Positions 1-7,040 of a stretch of 19,254 nucleotides of DNA are shown piece by piece; the stretch's first letter is position 1, and each line of letters begins with the position of its first letter. Source of the stretch: Planctomycetaceae bacterium (GTDB lineage Bacteria > Planctomycetota > Planctomycetia > Pirellulales > Pirellulaceae); contig JABHUV010000348.1 of assembly GCA_018658605.1 (NCBI GenBank), positions 1-19,254 of the forward strand, given 5' to 3'. The translations under genes were made by a program, and so were the position numbers. The notes under the pieces were generated by a model, which was given only the letters and a program-made list of their open reading frames with translations, was not told where the DNA came from and searched no databases.

Positions 1-58
1 GGCAGGACGTTAAACGGGCGCCTAGGTGCCTCCGTCGCAGTGAGTCGCAGGGCAGTAC

Positions 59-87
59 TTGACTTTGCGCCCAGTATCGGATATGCT
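59..87 (+). promoter_or_regulatory. Sigma70-type promoter for a leaderless regulator mRNA
   Basis: TTGACT at 59-64 and TATGCT at 82-87 are separated by exactly 17 bases and match the -35 and -10 consensus at five of six and four of six bases. The expected transcription start, about 6-7 bases after the -10 box, falls at 93-94, which is the ATG of the following gene. The message would therefore have essentially no 5' leader. This also favours the ATG at 94 over the in-frame GTG at 40, which would lie upstream of the promoter. Confidence 0.5.
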
Positions 88-93
88 GTAGTT

Positions 94-321
94 ATGGCGA
101 AAAAACTCCCCGACAAACTGAGTGATCAGATTCGACTGTTGCTCGATGAGTGTGGTCAAACGCGCTATCGGATCGCCAAGGCCACTGGCATCGATGAAGG
201 TTCACTCGCGAAGTTTTACAACGGACACCGAGGGCTCTCGATGGATGCCCTTGATCGATTGGCAGTGTATCTCGGTATGCGAGTGACACTGGAAACCCCC
301 AAAGGCAAGAAAGTTAGGTGA
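94..321 (+). CDS. Small XRE-like helix-turn-helix regulator
   Basis: A 75-residue protein made almost entirely of a lambda-repressor-like helix-turn-helix. The segment RYRIAKATGIDEGSLAKFY (about residues 24-42) has the expected alternation: a first helix, a tight turn around Gly-Ile-Asp, and a recognition helix around SLAKFYNG. It is followed by a third helix, LSMDALDRLAVYLGM. There is no sensor or dimerisation domain. The gene ends five bases before the integrase start, so the two are very likely co-transcribed and it may control excision or integrase expression. The frame also opens at a GTG at 40, but the promoter at 59-87 and the good ATG at 94 favour the shorter form. DNA binding is inferred from the fold; the excision role is a guess from position. 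Confidence 0.75.
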   Translation: MAKKLPDKLSDQIRLLLDECGQTRYRIAKATGIDEGSLAKFYNGHRGLSMDALDRLAVYLGMRVTLETPKGKKVR

Positions 322-326
322 GATAA

Positions 327-1625
327 ATGGCATCGATTGAATACCGCAGTAGGACGACGCGGATAATCGCCTACGTTGATCGGGAAAAACACAGTTTCCC
401 GCTTGGCAAGGTAACAAGGAAGACGGCAGAACGGTTCGCTAATAACATCGATCGTCTCCTGCATGAACACCGTTGTAACGTTCCGCTAAGTCGTGAAGTA
501 ACAAATTGGCTGGCAGATCTGGGTGACTCCCTTTACGATCTCTTGATAGAGCGTGGGCTTGCCGAGCCGCGTCAGACCGTCAATACATTGTGCCAATTCA
601 TTGATGCGTACATTGAAACGCGCGCTGACGTCACGGAACGGAGGCGTGATAAATTCAGAATGGCTAAGAAACGCATGATTGAATTCTTGGGTAACCGGGA
701 ACTGAATGAAATAACTGCAGGAGATGCGGACGAGTACGCCCGTTGGTTGCTTGAAGAGGTGGCTCCGGCAACTGCCCAAAAGGAGTGCCAGATTGCAGCC
801 CAGTTCTTTCGACATGCCTACCGTAAAGAACTTATTGATCGCAACCCGTTTGATGGAGTGACCTCGGGCAGGGCCACCAATGACGAGCGACGTGTGTTCG
901 TTTCCAAAGATGTCATCATGAAAGTGATTGAGGCCTGTCCAGATTGGCAGTGGCGTACAATAACCGCCCTGGCTCGATTTGGTGGACTGCGTTGTTCGTC
1001 GGAGGTAGCACTATTACAGTGGTCCGACATTCTTTGGGACGAAAATAGATTTATCGTCACCAGTCCCAAGACAGCACGCTATGGCAAAGGACAACGTACA
1101 GTCCCGCTGTTCCCAGAGCTGAGGCAATTTCTTGATGAAGCGTTCCAGATGGCACCTGAGGGGTGTCCATGGGTTATTCCCATGCTTGAAGGTCAGGGAT
1201 CCAAGAACCTTGGCACCACGTTTAAGAAGATCATCCGACGGGCTGGCGTTGATGCGTGGCCTAAGCCGTTTCAGAATCTCCGGTCTTCACTACAGACTGA
1301 GCTAGAGCAACAGTGGCCCACTTACGTGGTCTGCAAGTGGATCGGAAACACACCTGAAATTGCCAACAAACATTACCTCACGGTTACCGATGAACATTTC
1401 GAGATGGCGGCTGCCACAGACACCGAAAACCGAGATGAAATTTGGGGACAAACTGGGGACAAACGGGGGACGCAACCGCCCGCAACGCCTCGCACGGCCC
1501 TGCAGAGGAAATCCCAATTCGTGATAAATGCACGTGAAAACACGTGTTTCTCGGACATTGTTGGTATTCTCGAAAATACCCTAGTAGCGGAGGAGGGACT
1601 CGAACCCCCGACACCCGGATTATGA
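327..1625 (+). CDS. int: Tyrosine recombinase (site-specific integrase)
   Basis: A 432-residue phage-type integrase. An N-terminal SAM-like core-binding region spans about residues 85-175. The catalytic domain follows, with Arg222 in GLRCSSEV, beta-sheet Lys248 in TSPKTARYGKG, Arg319 in FQNLRSS and nucleophile Tyr350 in ANKHYL. The two positions that are usually His in tyrosine recombinases appear as Gln316 and Asn341; I recall this from planctomycete members, so it need not mean loss of activity. After about residue 370 the protein is low-complexity, and its last 13 or so residues are antisense translation of the tRNA gene, with the TGA stop at 1623-1625 opposite the tRNA anticodon. The natural protein is therefore partly defined by the insertion site. 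It is preceded closely by the regulator gene. Substrate: the element's own attachment site. Confidence 0.88.
   Translation: MASIEYRSRTTRIIAYVDREKHSFPLGKVTRKTAERFANNIDRLLHEHRCNVPLSREVTNWLADLGDSLYDLLIERGLAEPRQTVNTLCQFIDAYIETRADVTERRRDKFRMAKKRMIEFLGNRELNEITAGDADEYARWLLEEVAPATAQKECQIAAQFFRHAYRKELIDRNPFDGVTSGRATNDERRVFVSKDVIMKVIEACPDWQWRTITALARFGGLRCSSEVALLQWSDILWDENRFIVTSPKTARYGKGQRTVPLFPELRQFLDEAFQMAPEGCPWVIPMLEGQGSKNLGTTFKKIIRRAGVDAWPKPFQNLRSSLQTELEQQWPTYVVCKWIGNTPEIANKHYLTVTDEHFEMAAATDTENRDEIWGQTGDKRGTQPPATPRTALQRKSQFVINARENTCFSDIVGILENTLVAEEGLEPPTPGL
1443..1471 (+). repeat. 11-bp tandem repeat in the integrase 3' end
   Basis: The unit TGGGGACAAAC occurs twice head to tail (1443-1453 and 1454-1464), followed by a third partial copy, GGGGAC, at 1466-1471. 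The 11-base period is not a multiple of three, so the repeat is not a simple amino acid repeat. The spacing is close to one helical turn. It lies about 115 bases from the tRNA junction, where arm-type integrase or excisionase sites would be expected. That role is inferred. Confidence 0.5.
1538..1549. repeat. Perfect 12-bp palindrome next to a second CACGTG
   Basis: AAACACGTGTTT is its own reverse complement. Another CACGTG lies at 1531-1536, so the hexamer occurs twice ten bases apart. This sits between the integrase catalytic domain and the tRNA gene and could be a binding site for an accessory recombination protein. The role is unproven. Confidence 0.4.
1563..1580. repeat. Near-palindrome beside the tRNA 3' end
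   Basis: GGTATTCTCGAAAATACC has perfect six-base arms and a central TCGA, with a single mismatched pair between arm and centre. It ends five bases from the discriminator base of tRNA-Met. It could be a weak terminator for the tRNA transcript or an integrase core-type inverted repeat. No T-tract follows on the minus strand, which argues against a classical terminator. Confidence 0.4.
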
Positions 1626-1658
1626 TTCCGGTGCTCTAACCAGCTGAGCTACTCCGCC
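1585..1658 (-). tRNA. tRNA-Met (anticodon CAT), elongator type
   Basis: The reverse complement folds as a complete 74-base cloverleaf. The acceptor GGCGGAG pairs with CTCCGCT (one G-U). The D stem is GCTC/GAGC with loop AGCTGGTTA. The anticodon stem is CCGGA/TCCGG with loop ATCATAA, giving anticodon CAT at plus-strand positions 1622-1624. The variable loop is GTGTC. The T stem is GGGGG/CCCTC around TTCGAGT. The discriminator base is A and no CCA is encoded. The fully paired first acceptor position argues against an initiator tRNA. A CAT tRNA modified to read isoleucine is possible but fits less well. The gene is the insertion target of the element on its 3' side, which leaves it intact. Confidence 0.95.
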
Positions 1659-1729
1659 AATGCGTTAATAATAATGTCGGGTCGCCGTTTTTGGAAGACC
1701 ACCTCTAGCTGCTAAACTAAACAACGCAT

Positions 1730-1735
1730 TGTCAA
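1730..1735 (-). promoter_or_regulatory. Candidate -35 box of the tRNA-Met promoter
   Basis: On the minus strand a perfect TTGACA lies about 70 bases upstream of the tRNA, overlapping the TGA stop of the oxidoreductase gene. No good -10 box follows at 16-18 bases, so this is only a partial match. The tRNA could instead be read through from the oxidoreductase gene, which points the same way. Confidence 0.25.
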
Positions 1736-2700
1736 GAATTGTTGTTGGCGACTGAGTCAAGTTGGTCCATCCAGCGTTGGACTTGAAGGGCATCTTCGTA
1801 TCTTGCGCCAATGGGAACCCCACGCTCGCCACGAACCACGCTAAGAAAACAACGTTGCTCTTCGGCCATCATCCCCGCTGTACCATCCTCGTCCATCAAT
1901 ATCTCTAATGCCAAGGGCCACTCCGCGCGTTCACTCCATAACGTCAATGGACGTGGATTTGGTTCCAGTTTTGCACTCCATCCTGCTCCAAACACTTCCA
2001 TACGATCCACGCCTCGCGGTGGCATCCCCGCCGGTGTCATGAAACTCGCCGCAAACCTACCAACCACTCCGTTACCCCAAGTCAGGGTCGCATTCGCTAA
2101 ATCAATCGCTCCCTCCGTCGTGTGATATTGACAGCTAAACTCCTGCGGTTCCGCGCCGTCCAATAAAGCCTGTGCACAATACAAGTCATGAACCATTGCT
2201 GCGTAAAGCGGGTTCTCTCCACGAAAATCCTGCAAAATCGATGCTGGCCGATGTCGCACCGCATCAATGTGATACAACTTTCCCCGCTGCTTTACTTCGG
2301 AACGCAACTGCCGAAACTCGCTGTTGAATAATAGTATATGCCCAAGCATTAAGTTACTCGAATCCTCGGCTACCAACTCCCCTAAACTCTCCGCCTCGTC
2401 CATCTCTTGCGAGATCGGCTTCTCCAACAATACCTTCTTGCCCGCCTCTAATAGCTGCCTTACCACCGAAACATGCTCACTCGTCGTGCACGCCACCACC
2501 CAGGCATCAGCACCTGAGTCCGAAATCGCTAGCTCGAGATCAACATAGCCCTTTGCCTCCGGAAGATTCCCGTACGCCGCATCAAGTGAATCCTGTCGTC
2601 TTGCCACAATCGCTACTAATTCCACCTCGCCTAGCGCCGCCAACGTGCGTGCGTGTAGATTTCCAAAGCGCCCCATGCCTATTACGCCGCATTTAATCAT
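1732..2700 (-). CDS. Gfo/Idh/MocA family NAD(P)-dependent oxidoreductase
   Basis: A 322-residue cytosolic protein with the normal length and layout of the family. The N-terminal Rossmann fold has the dinucleotide motif VIGMGRFGNLH (residues 6-16). The segment VLLEKPIS contains the family's Glu-Lys-Pro triad at 93-95. The C-terminal alpha/beta domain carries a His-Asp pair at 171-172 in the region that supplies catalytic residues in inositol dehydrogenase-like members. Members oxidise or reduce sugars, inositols or their derivatives, and the substrate here cannot be read from sequence. There is no signal peptide. It is divergent from tdh across a 112-base gap holding an inverted repeat, so shared control with threonine breakdown is possible. 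The coding strand is strongly G-rich, unlike other minus-strand genes further right. Confidence 0.88.
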   Translation of the reverse strand: MIKCGVIGMGRFGNLHARTLAALGEVELVAIVARRQDSLDAAYGNLPEAKGYVDLELAISDSGADAWVVACTTSEHVSVVRQLLEAGKKVLLEKPISQEMDEAESLGELVAEDSSNLMLGHILLFNSEFRQLRSEVKQRGKLYHIDAVRHRPASILQDFRGENPLYAAMVHDLYCAQALLDGAEPQEFSCQYHTTEGAIDLANATLTWGNGVVGRFAASFMTPAGMPPRGVDRMEVFGAGWSAKLEPNPRPLTLWSERAEWPLALEILMDEDGTAGMMAEEQRCFLSVVRGERGVPIGARYEDALQVQRWMDQLDSVANNNS

Positions 2701-2748
2701 TAGAAATAGCTCGCAAAAAACTGGTGGTTAATAAGTGGTTGTATTTCA

Positions 2749-2771
2749 TGTGAATTTTATTATCATTCACA
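2749..2771. promoter_or_regulatory. Inverted repeat in the divergent oxidoreductase/tdh gap
   Basis: TGTGAAT and ATTCACA form perfect seven-base arms around a nine-base AT-rich spacer, in the middle of the 112-base region between two divergent genes. The arms resemble CRP half-sites, but the spacing (13 bases between TGTGA and TCACA instead of 6) rules out an ordinary CRP site. A dimeric repressor operator is the simplest reading, and the regulator is unknown. Confidence 0.4.
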
Positions 2772-2812
2772 CACGTAAATCATACGTCAAAAATACCTCG
2801 TGATGATACCCT

Positions 2813-3838
2813 ATGAAAGCTCTCGTCAAACGTGAATCCACACCTGGATTGTGGCTCGAAGATGTCCCCCTGCCTGAAATCGGCATCAATGACGTCCTGA
2901 TCAAGATAGATCGCACAGGTATTTGTGGGACGGATCTGCACATCTACAATTGGGACGACTGGGCTCAGAAGACGATCCCTGTTCCCATGGTCGTGGGTCA
3001 TGAATTCGTCGGGGAAATCGTCGAAACTGGTTCTAACGTATCTGACTTTGATGCGGGGGACATTGTTTCTGGAGAAGGACATGTAGTCTGCGGGCGCTGT
3101 CGCAACTGCTTCGCCGGACGCCGCCATCTCTGTGCCGACACAAAAGGTATCGGCGTCAACCGACCCGGCGCGTTCGCAGAATACATTTCACTCCCAATGA
3201 CCAACGTCTGGAAACACTCCGACGACATCAATCTTGATATGGCGGCCCTCTTCGACCCATTCGGCAATGCCGTTCACACGGCACTCTCGTTCCCGGTCCT
3301 CGGTGAAGATGTCCTCATCACCGGCGCTGGACCCATAGGCATTATGGCCGTCGCCATTTGTCAATACGCCGGCGCGCGGAGCATCGTTATCACCGACGTA
3401 AACCCGTACCGCCTGAATCTCGCAAAAACCATGGGCGCCACTCGTTGCGTGAACGTGCTCGAAGAGAAAATCGAAGACGTCCAGTCCGAACTGCATATTC
3501 GTGAAGGTTTCGATGTTGGCTTGGAAATGTCCGGCAATCCCGACGCGTTTCGTAGCCTCCTGGCAAACATGTGCCACGGTGGTAAGATCGCAATGCTGGG
3601 GATCCCCTCAGAGGAGATTGCGATCGACTGGAACACCGTAGTCTTCAATATGCTCACTATCAAAGGAATCTACGGACGCGAGATGTATGAAACATGGTAT
3701 AAAATGACCGTTATGCTCGAAGGTGGGCTCGATATCTCCCACGCCCTAACCCATCGTTTTCCCGCCGATGAATTCCAACAGGCCTTCGACATTATGAACT
3801 CAGGACAAAGCGGGAAAATTATACTCGACTGGCTCTAA
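2813..3838 (+). CDS. tdh: L-threonine 3-dehydrogenase
   Basis: Catalyses NAD-dependent oxidation of L-threonine to 2-amino-3-ketobutyrate, the first step of threonine breakdown to glycine. It is 341 residues, the same length as the Escherichia coli enzyme, and nearly colinear with it by memory. It is a zinc-dependent medium-chain dehydrogenase. Catalytic zinc ligands are Cys38 and His63-Glu64 in VVGHEF. The structural zinc is held by Cys93, Cys96, Cys99 and Cys107. The NAD-binding motif GAGPIG starts at residue 171. The segments [20 protein letters not shown] and [14 protein letters not shown] are family hallmarks. It is cytosolic. kbl follows after 22 bases, as in the usual operon. The ATG at 2813 gives the expected N-terminus MKALVKRE. 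Confidence 0.97.
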   Translation: MKALVKRESTPGLWLEDVPLPEIGINDVLIKIDRTGICGTDLHIYNWDDWAQKTIPVPMVVGHEFVGEIVETGSNVSDFDAGDIVSGEGHVVCGRCRNCFAGRRHLCADTKGIGVNRPGAFAEYISLPMTNVWKHSDDINLDMAALFDPFGNAVHTALSFPVLGEDVLITGAGPIGIMAVAICQYAGARSIVITDVNPYRLNLAKTMGATRCVNVLEEKIEDVQSELHIREGFDVGLEMSGNPDAFRSLLANMCHGGKIAMLGIPSEEIAIDWNTVVFNMLTIKGIYGREMYETWYKMTVMLEGGLDISHALTHRFPADEFQQAFDIMNSGQSGKIILDWL

Positions 3839-3860
3839 CCAATAAGAAGATAATAAACAG

Positions 3861-5045
3861 ATGGACGACCAAATCCGCCAGGACATCACCGCCACTATAA
3901 GCGAGATCCGGGATGCCGGCACTTACAAAGCGGAACGGGTTATCAGCACTCCGCAAGGCGCATCGATCCAAGTCGCCGATCAACCGCCCGTCCTTAACAT
4001 GTGCGCCAACAACTACCTCGGGCTCGCCCAGCACCCTGACGTCATCCAAGCCGCGCATGAAGCCCTCGACACGTGGGGCTACGGCCTTTCGAGCGTCCGC
4101 TTTATCTGTGGCACGCAATCCATCCACACTGAACTTGAATCCAAGATCACTAAGTTTCTTGAAACGGAAGACACAATTCTCTACACCTCTTGCTTCGATG
4201 CCAACGGCGGGTTGTTTGAAACGCTGCTCAATGCAGAAGATGCGATCATCAGCGATGAGCTAAATCACGCCAGCATCATCGATGGCGTTAGACTCTGTAA
4301 AGCCGCTCGTTATCGCTATGCAAATCGCGACATGGCGGACCTTGAGAAACAGTTGCAATCTGCGGACAACGCTCGTTATCGCCTGATCGCCACCGACGGC
4401 ACGTTTTCTATGGACGGTTACATCGCCAACTTACCGGCAATCTGTGAGCTCGCGGATAAATATAACGCGATGGTTATGGTCGACGATTCCCACAGCGTAG
4501 GATTTATGGGCGCTCGGGGCCGTGGCACGCATGAATACCACGATGTTATGAACCGCATCGACGTCATCACCGGAACTCTTGGCAAAGCACTTGGAGGTGC
4601 CAGCGGCGGATACACCAGCGGTCGCCGAGAGATTATTGAGCTGCTGCGTCAGCGTTCGCGACCCTACTTGTTTTCAAACTCGGTCGCGCCACCCATCGTC
4701 GGCGCATCCATCAAAGCGATCGACATGCTCAGTGACTCGACGGCGCTGCGGGATAAACTCGAAGCTAATACACGTATGTTTCGTGCCGGAATGACGGCCG
4801 CTGGTTTTGACATCCTTGAGGGCGAGCACCCGATCGTACCCATTATGCTAGGCGACGCGGCGTTCGCCACTCGCTTTGCAGATGCCATGCTCGCCGAAGG
4901 CATCTATGTCATCGGATTTTCATATCCGGTTGTACCTGAAGGGGCCGCGCGAATACGGACTCAGATTTCCGCCTCTCATAGCAACGAGGATCTAGAGTTC
5001 GCAATTAGCGCGTTTACCAAGGTCAAAGCGTTGTTGGCTCAATAG
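3861..5045 (+). CDS. kbl: 2-amino-3-ketobutyrate CoA ligase (glycine C-acetyltransferase)
   Basis: A PLP enzyme that splits 2-amino-3-ketobutyrate with CoA into glycine and acetyl-CoA, completing the Tdh-Kbl pathway and removing an unstable intermediate. At 394 residues it matches the usual length of about 398. It belongs to the alpha-oxoamine synthase family. [11 protein letters not shown] (residues 207-217) holds the Asp and His that contact PLP. Lys242 in [14 protein letters not shown] is the Schiff-base lysine. [10 protein letters not shown] near residue 50 and [17 protein letters not shown] near 77-93 are typical. The close relatives 8-amino-7-oxononanoate synthase and 5-aminolevulinate synthase are excluded mainly by the coupling to tdh. 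No strong ribosome binding site precedes the ATG. It is probably translated from the tdh transcript. Confidence 0.96.
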   Translation: MDDQIRQDITATISEIRDAGTYKAERVISTPQGASIQVADQPPVLNMCANNYLGLAQHPDVIQAAHEALDTWGYGLSSVRFICGTQSIHTELESKITKFLETEDTILYTSCFDANGGLFETLLNAEDAIISDELNHASIIDGVRLCKAARYRYANRDMADLEKQLQSADNARYRLIATDGTFSMDGYIANLPAICELADKYNAMVMVDDSHSVGFMGARGRGTHEYHDVMNRIDVITGTLGKALGGASGGYTSGRREIIELLRQRSRPYLFSNSVAPPIVGASIKAIDMLSDSTALRDKLEANTRMFRAGMTAAGFDILEGEHPIVPIMLGDAAFATRFADAMLAEGIYVIGFSYPVVPEGAARIRTQISASHSNEDLEFAISAFTKVKALLAQ

Positions 5046-5129
5046 GTGTCGCGGTAAAAACCAAGTTTATGCTATAAAATATCACGAAACTGACCGCCCG
5101 TTTGAGTCACCGGCAATCGAATAAGTCCC

Positions 5130-5148
5130 CATAACTAACGTCGTTATG
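5130..5148. promoter_or_regulatory. Inverted repeat upstream of the permease
   Basis: CATAAC and GTTATG form perfect six-base arms around a seven-base spacer, 67 bases before the likely permease start. A second nested repeat, TAACG-T-CGTTA, lies inside it. It may be an operator for the permease gene. Nothing else in the 169 bases between kbl and the permease frame could be named; no DnaA-box-like motif or clear terminator was seen. Confidence 0.3.
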
Positions 5149-5183
5149 TAACCAGCCGATCTTTTGAATTAACTACAACAGTA

Positions 5184-5219
5184 ATGACCTACGTGCATAT
5201 ACAAAGACCCTGCCATTAA
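5184..5219 (+). other. Possible 11-codon upstream reading frame
   Basis: An ATG at 5184 opens a frame reading MTYVHIQRPCH and ends with TAA at 5217-5219, overlapping the first possible near-cognate start of the permease. It could be a leader peptide coupled to the permease. Alternatively, it is the true permease start separated from its frame by a one-base sequence error. With no close ribosome binding site it may equally be chance. Confidence 0.2.
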
Positions 5220-6957
5220 TATCAAAAATCACTCACCCGCGCGCACACTTGGATTAACAAGCGTAATTGTTATTAGTCTCGCGTCCATGCTCGGCTCGGG
5301 TGTCTTCGTCCTACCCGCATTTGCTGCTCATATGATGGGCGATGGTATCTGGCTGGCGTATTTATTATCGGCCGTCATTGTTCTGCCCTCTGCGATATCG
5401 AAATCCGAACTTGCCACCGCCATGCCCACCTCAGGCGGGTCCTACGTCTTTACCGAACGAACGTTTGGAGCCTTTGTTGGTACGATTGCGGGACTCGGTC
5501 TCTGGTCGTCCTTTTTGCTGAAGTCCGCGTTTGCCCTGATTGGTTTTCAAGCCTATCTCTTTGTGGTGACCGATTACTTCGGCGCAGATCTTAATGCGAT
5601 GACGATCAGCATGAGCTTTTTGGTTTTAATTGTCAGTCTGAATATTATGGGGGTGAAGAAGGTCAAGGCGGTTCAGGTGCCTCTTACCATCGTCATCGTC
5701 ATCGTCATGTTAGTGCTCTGCGGTACCGCGCTTTTATTACCCGAAGCTGATGTCATGCGTCCGCTGCGCAGCAGCGCCTTTCGTGGCGAAGGATTACAAG
5801 AACAAATGTTCGGTATCGCAGAAACCGCAGCTTTTGTCTTTGTCGCATATCTCGGTGTGACGAATGTCGCTGCGATTGCCGGGGAAGTGAAATTTCCAGA
5901 GAAGAACCTGCATCGTGGAATGTTGATGTCGCTGGGGATTTCAACATTACTTTATGTTCTCGTCGGTTATGCGTTAATGTCCGTTGTGCCGATCGAAAAG
6001 CTCACCGTGGTCCGTGATGGTACAGTTGTCGCCGTTACGGATTCGATCAATCACTTAGCTGAAGCGGTTGGGGGTAAAGAACTGGGACTGGTAATCGCCG
6101 TGCTTGCTATCCTAACCATGGCATCGATGGCACTGGCTGGGTTGCTCGCGGCTTCCCGCTTTGGGTTCGCGATGGCACAAGACAGCCTGTTGCCCGAGTC
6201 GTTGGAAAACGTGAATGCTCGTTTCGAAACGCCCCATTGGGCAATCATTATTACGGGCCTCGTGATGGCGGTAGCAATTTGGAAGTTACCTGTTGCTGAT
6301 ATCGCGAAACTAGTTTCGGGATTCAAAATCATGATTTTCTGCGCGGAAAACCTGATTGTGATTATATTACGCGCTACGGTGGACAAGAAGAACGACAGTT
6401 CTGGTTGGTACGAACCGACGTACCGATCACCATTGTTTCCCTACACTCAGTGGATAGGGATTGTTGGCTGCCTGTTCTTACTGTACATGATGGGCGAAAA
6501 GGCAGCGTGGGGAGCGATTGCTGTCTCGGGCTTAGGCATCGTGACGTTTTTTGGGTACGGTCGATACCATGCGGGAAGTCGTCGCACTCCGTTTGAGGAA
6601 TATCGTGCTCGGATACTCAATCCAACACACGACGCATACGAATTGGAAACGCTGCCGGTGCAAGAGTTTACAGCAATGATGAGAAATCCTACGCGCGCTG
6701 AACATGATCGGCGAGTGGCTGCTTTTAACGCAGCGGATGCCGGGCGACATCAACACTTGACCCTGTCTGAGTTCCAGCGAGCGATGCATGTTTTGGGATA
6801 CGATTATTATGATTTTCAACTGCGAGAGATTTTCCATGCGGCTGATGACAATGGAGACGGCGTGATCGTAATCGACCAGTTCTTAGCGCAGTTCGAAGGT
6901 GAGTTGCGCGGAGGCGACGTCGCGGACCCTGTGGCCGACGATGGCGACGGAATTTAA
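5215..6957 (+). CDS. APC-family amino acid permease with C-terminal EF-hand pair
   Basis: An inner-membrane amino acid transporter of the APC (LeuT-fold) superfamily. The first canonical start is the ATG at 5287, but the frame stays open from 5188, and the codons before that ATG read TLGLTSVIVISLAS, which completes helix 1 ahead of the substrate-binding GSGVF unwinding. I placed the start at ATT 5215 as the best available near-cognate codon; this is uncertain. About 12 hydrophobic segments follow up to residue 424 (numbered from the 5287 ATG). The cytoplasmic tail of about 130 residues has two EF-hands. The first, Asp484 to Glu495, is degenerate. The second, Asp520 to Gln531, keeps Asp, Asn, Asp and Gly at loop positions 1, 3, 5 and 6, with Gln instead of Glu at 12. 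Its place after tdh-kbl suggests threonine or a related amino acid as substrate (inferred). Confidence 0.85.
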   Translation: MNIKNHSPARTLGLTSVIVISLASMLGSGVFVLPAFAAHMMGDGIWLAYLLSAVIVLPSAISKSELATAMPTSGGSYVFTERTFGAFVGTIAGLGLWSSFLLKSAFALIGFQAYLFVVTDYFGADLNAMTISMSFLVLIVSLNIMGVKKVKAVQVPLTIVIVIVMLVLCGTALLLPEADVMRPLRSSAFRGEGLQEQMFGIAETAAFVFVAYLGVTNVAAIAGEVKFPEKNLHRGMLMSLGISTLLYVLVGYALMSVVPIEKLTVVRDGTVVAVTDSINHLAEAVGGKELGLVIAVLAILTMASMALAGLLAASRFGFAMAQDSLLPESLENVNARFETPHWAIIITGLVMAVAIWKLPVADIAKLVSGFKIMIFCAENLIVIILRATVDKKNDSSGWYEPTYRSPLFPYTQWIGIVGCLFLLYMMGEKAAWGAIAVSGLGIVTFFGYGRYHAGSRRTPFEEYRARILNPTHDAYELETLPVQEFTAMMRNPTRAEHDRRVAAFNAADAGRHQHLTLSEFQRAMHVLGYDYYDFQLREIFHAADDNGDGVIVIDQFLAQFEGELRGGDVADPVADDGDGI

Positions 6958-7040
6958 GAGCACGATTTCGCATTTTGTTTTTTGGTACAATAAAATTACG
7001 TTGGTTAGGTCTACAAGTCCATTTATTAGGGAAGCATGGG

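Larger units (their letters stand above)
1..1625. mobile_element. Right end of an integrated genetic element at tRNA-Met
   Basis: A small regulator and a tyrosine recombinase lie directly against the 3' end of a tRNA gene, the classic arrangement of an island or prophage inserted by site-specific recombination into a tRNA. The recombinase reading frame continues into the tRNA gene antisense and stops opposite the anticodon, so the crossover should lie inside the 3' half of the tRNA, roughly 1585-1625. The element would extend leftward beyond the window, and its other attachment site is not visible. The exact junction cannot be fixed without the second end. Known: integrases of this group use tRNA 3' ends. 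Inferred: direction and extent. Confidence 0.6.

Noticed and set aside
40..93. GTG start of the small regulator
   Set aside because: A well-spaced promoter lies downstream of this codon and points to ATG 94.
1587..1625. Conserved C-terminal domain of the integrase (AEEGLEPPTPGL)
   Set aside because: This is translation of the antisense strand of the tRNA gene, a common artefact in databases, not a protein domain.
327..1625. Integrase judged inactive because two catalytic His positions are Gln and Asn
   Set aside because: From memory, the same substitutions occur in planctomycete relatives, and both Arg, the Lys and the Tyr are present.
2749..2771. CRP/FNR binding site
   Set aside because: The half-sites are separated by 13 bases instead of the 6 required.
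3188..3577. Minus-strand frame of 129 codons inside tdh
   Set aside because: It is a shadow of a highly conserved gene.
5046..5214. Replication origin at the composition switch
   Set aside because: No DnaA-box-like motifs, no AT-rich repeats and no dnaA or dnaN neighbour; kept only as a composition finding.
6975..7040. Longer start for the DUF1080 protein
   Set aside because: It would place 22 residues before an otherwise ideal signal peptide; the ATG at 7041 has a better upstream sequence.
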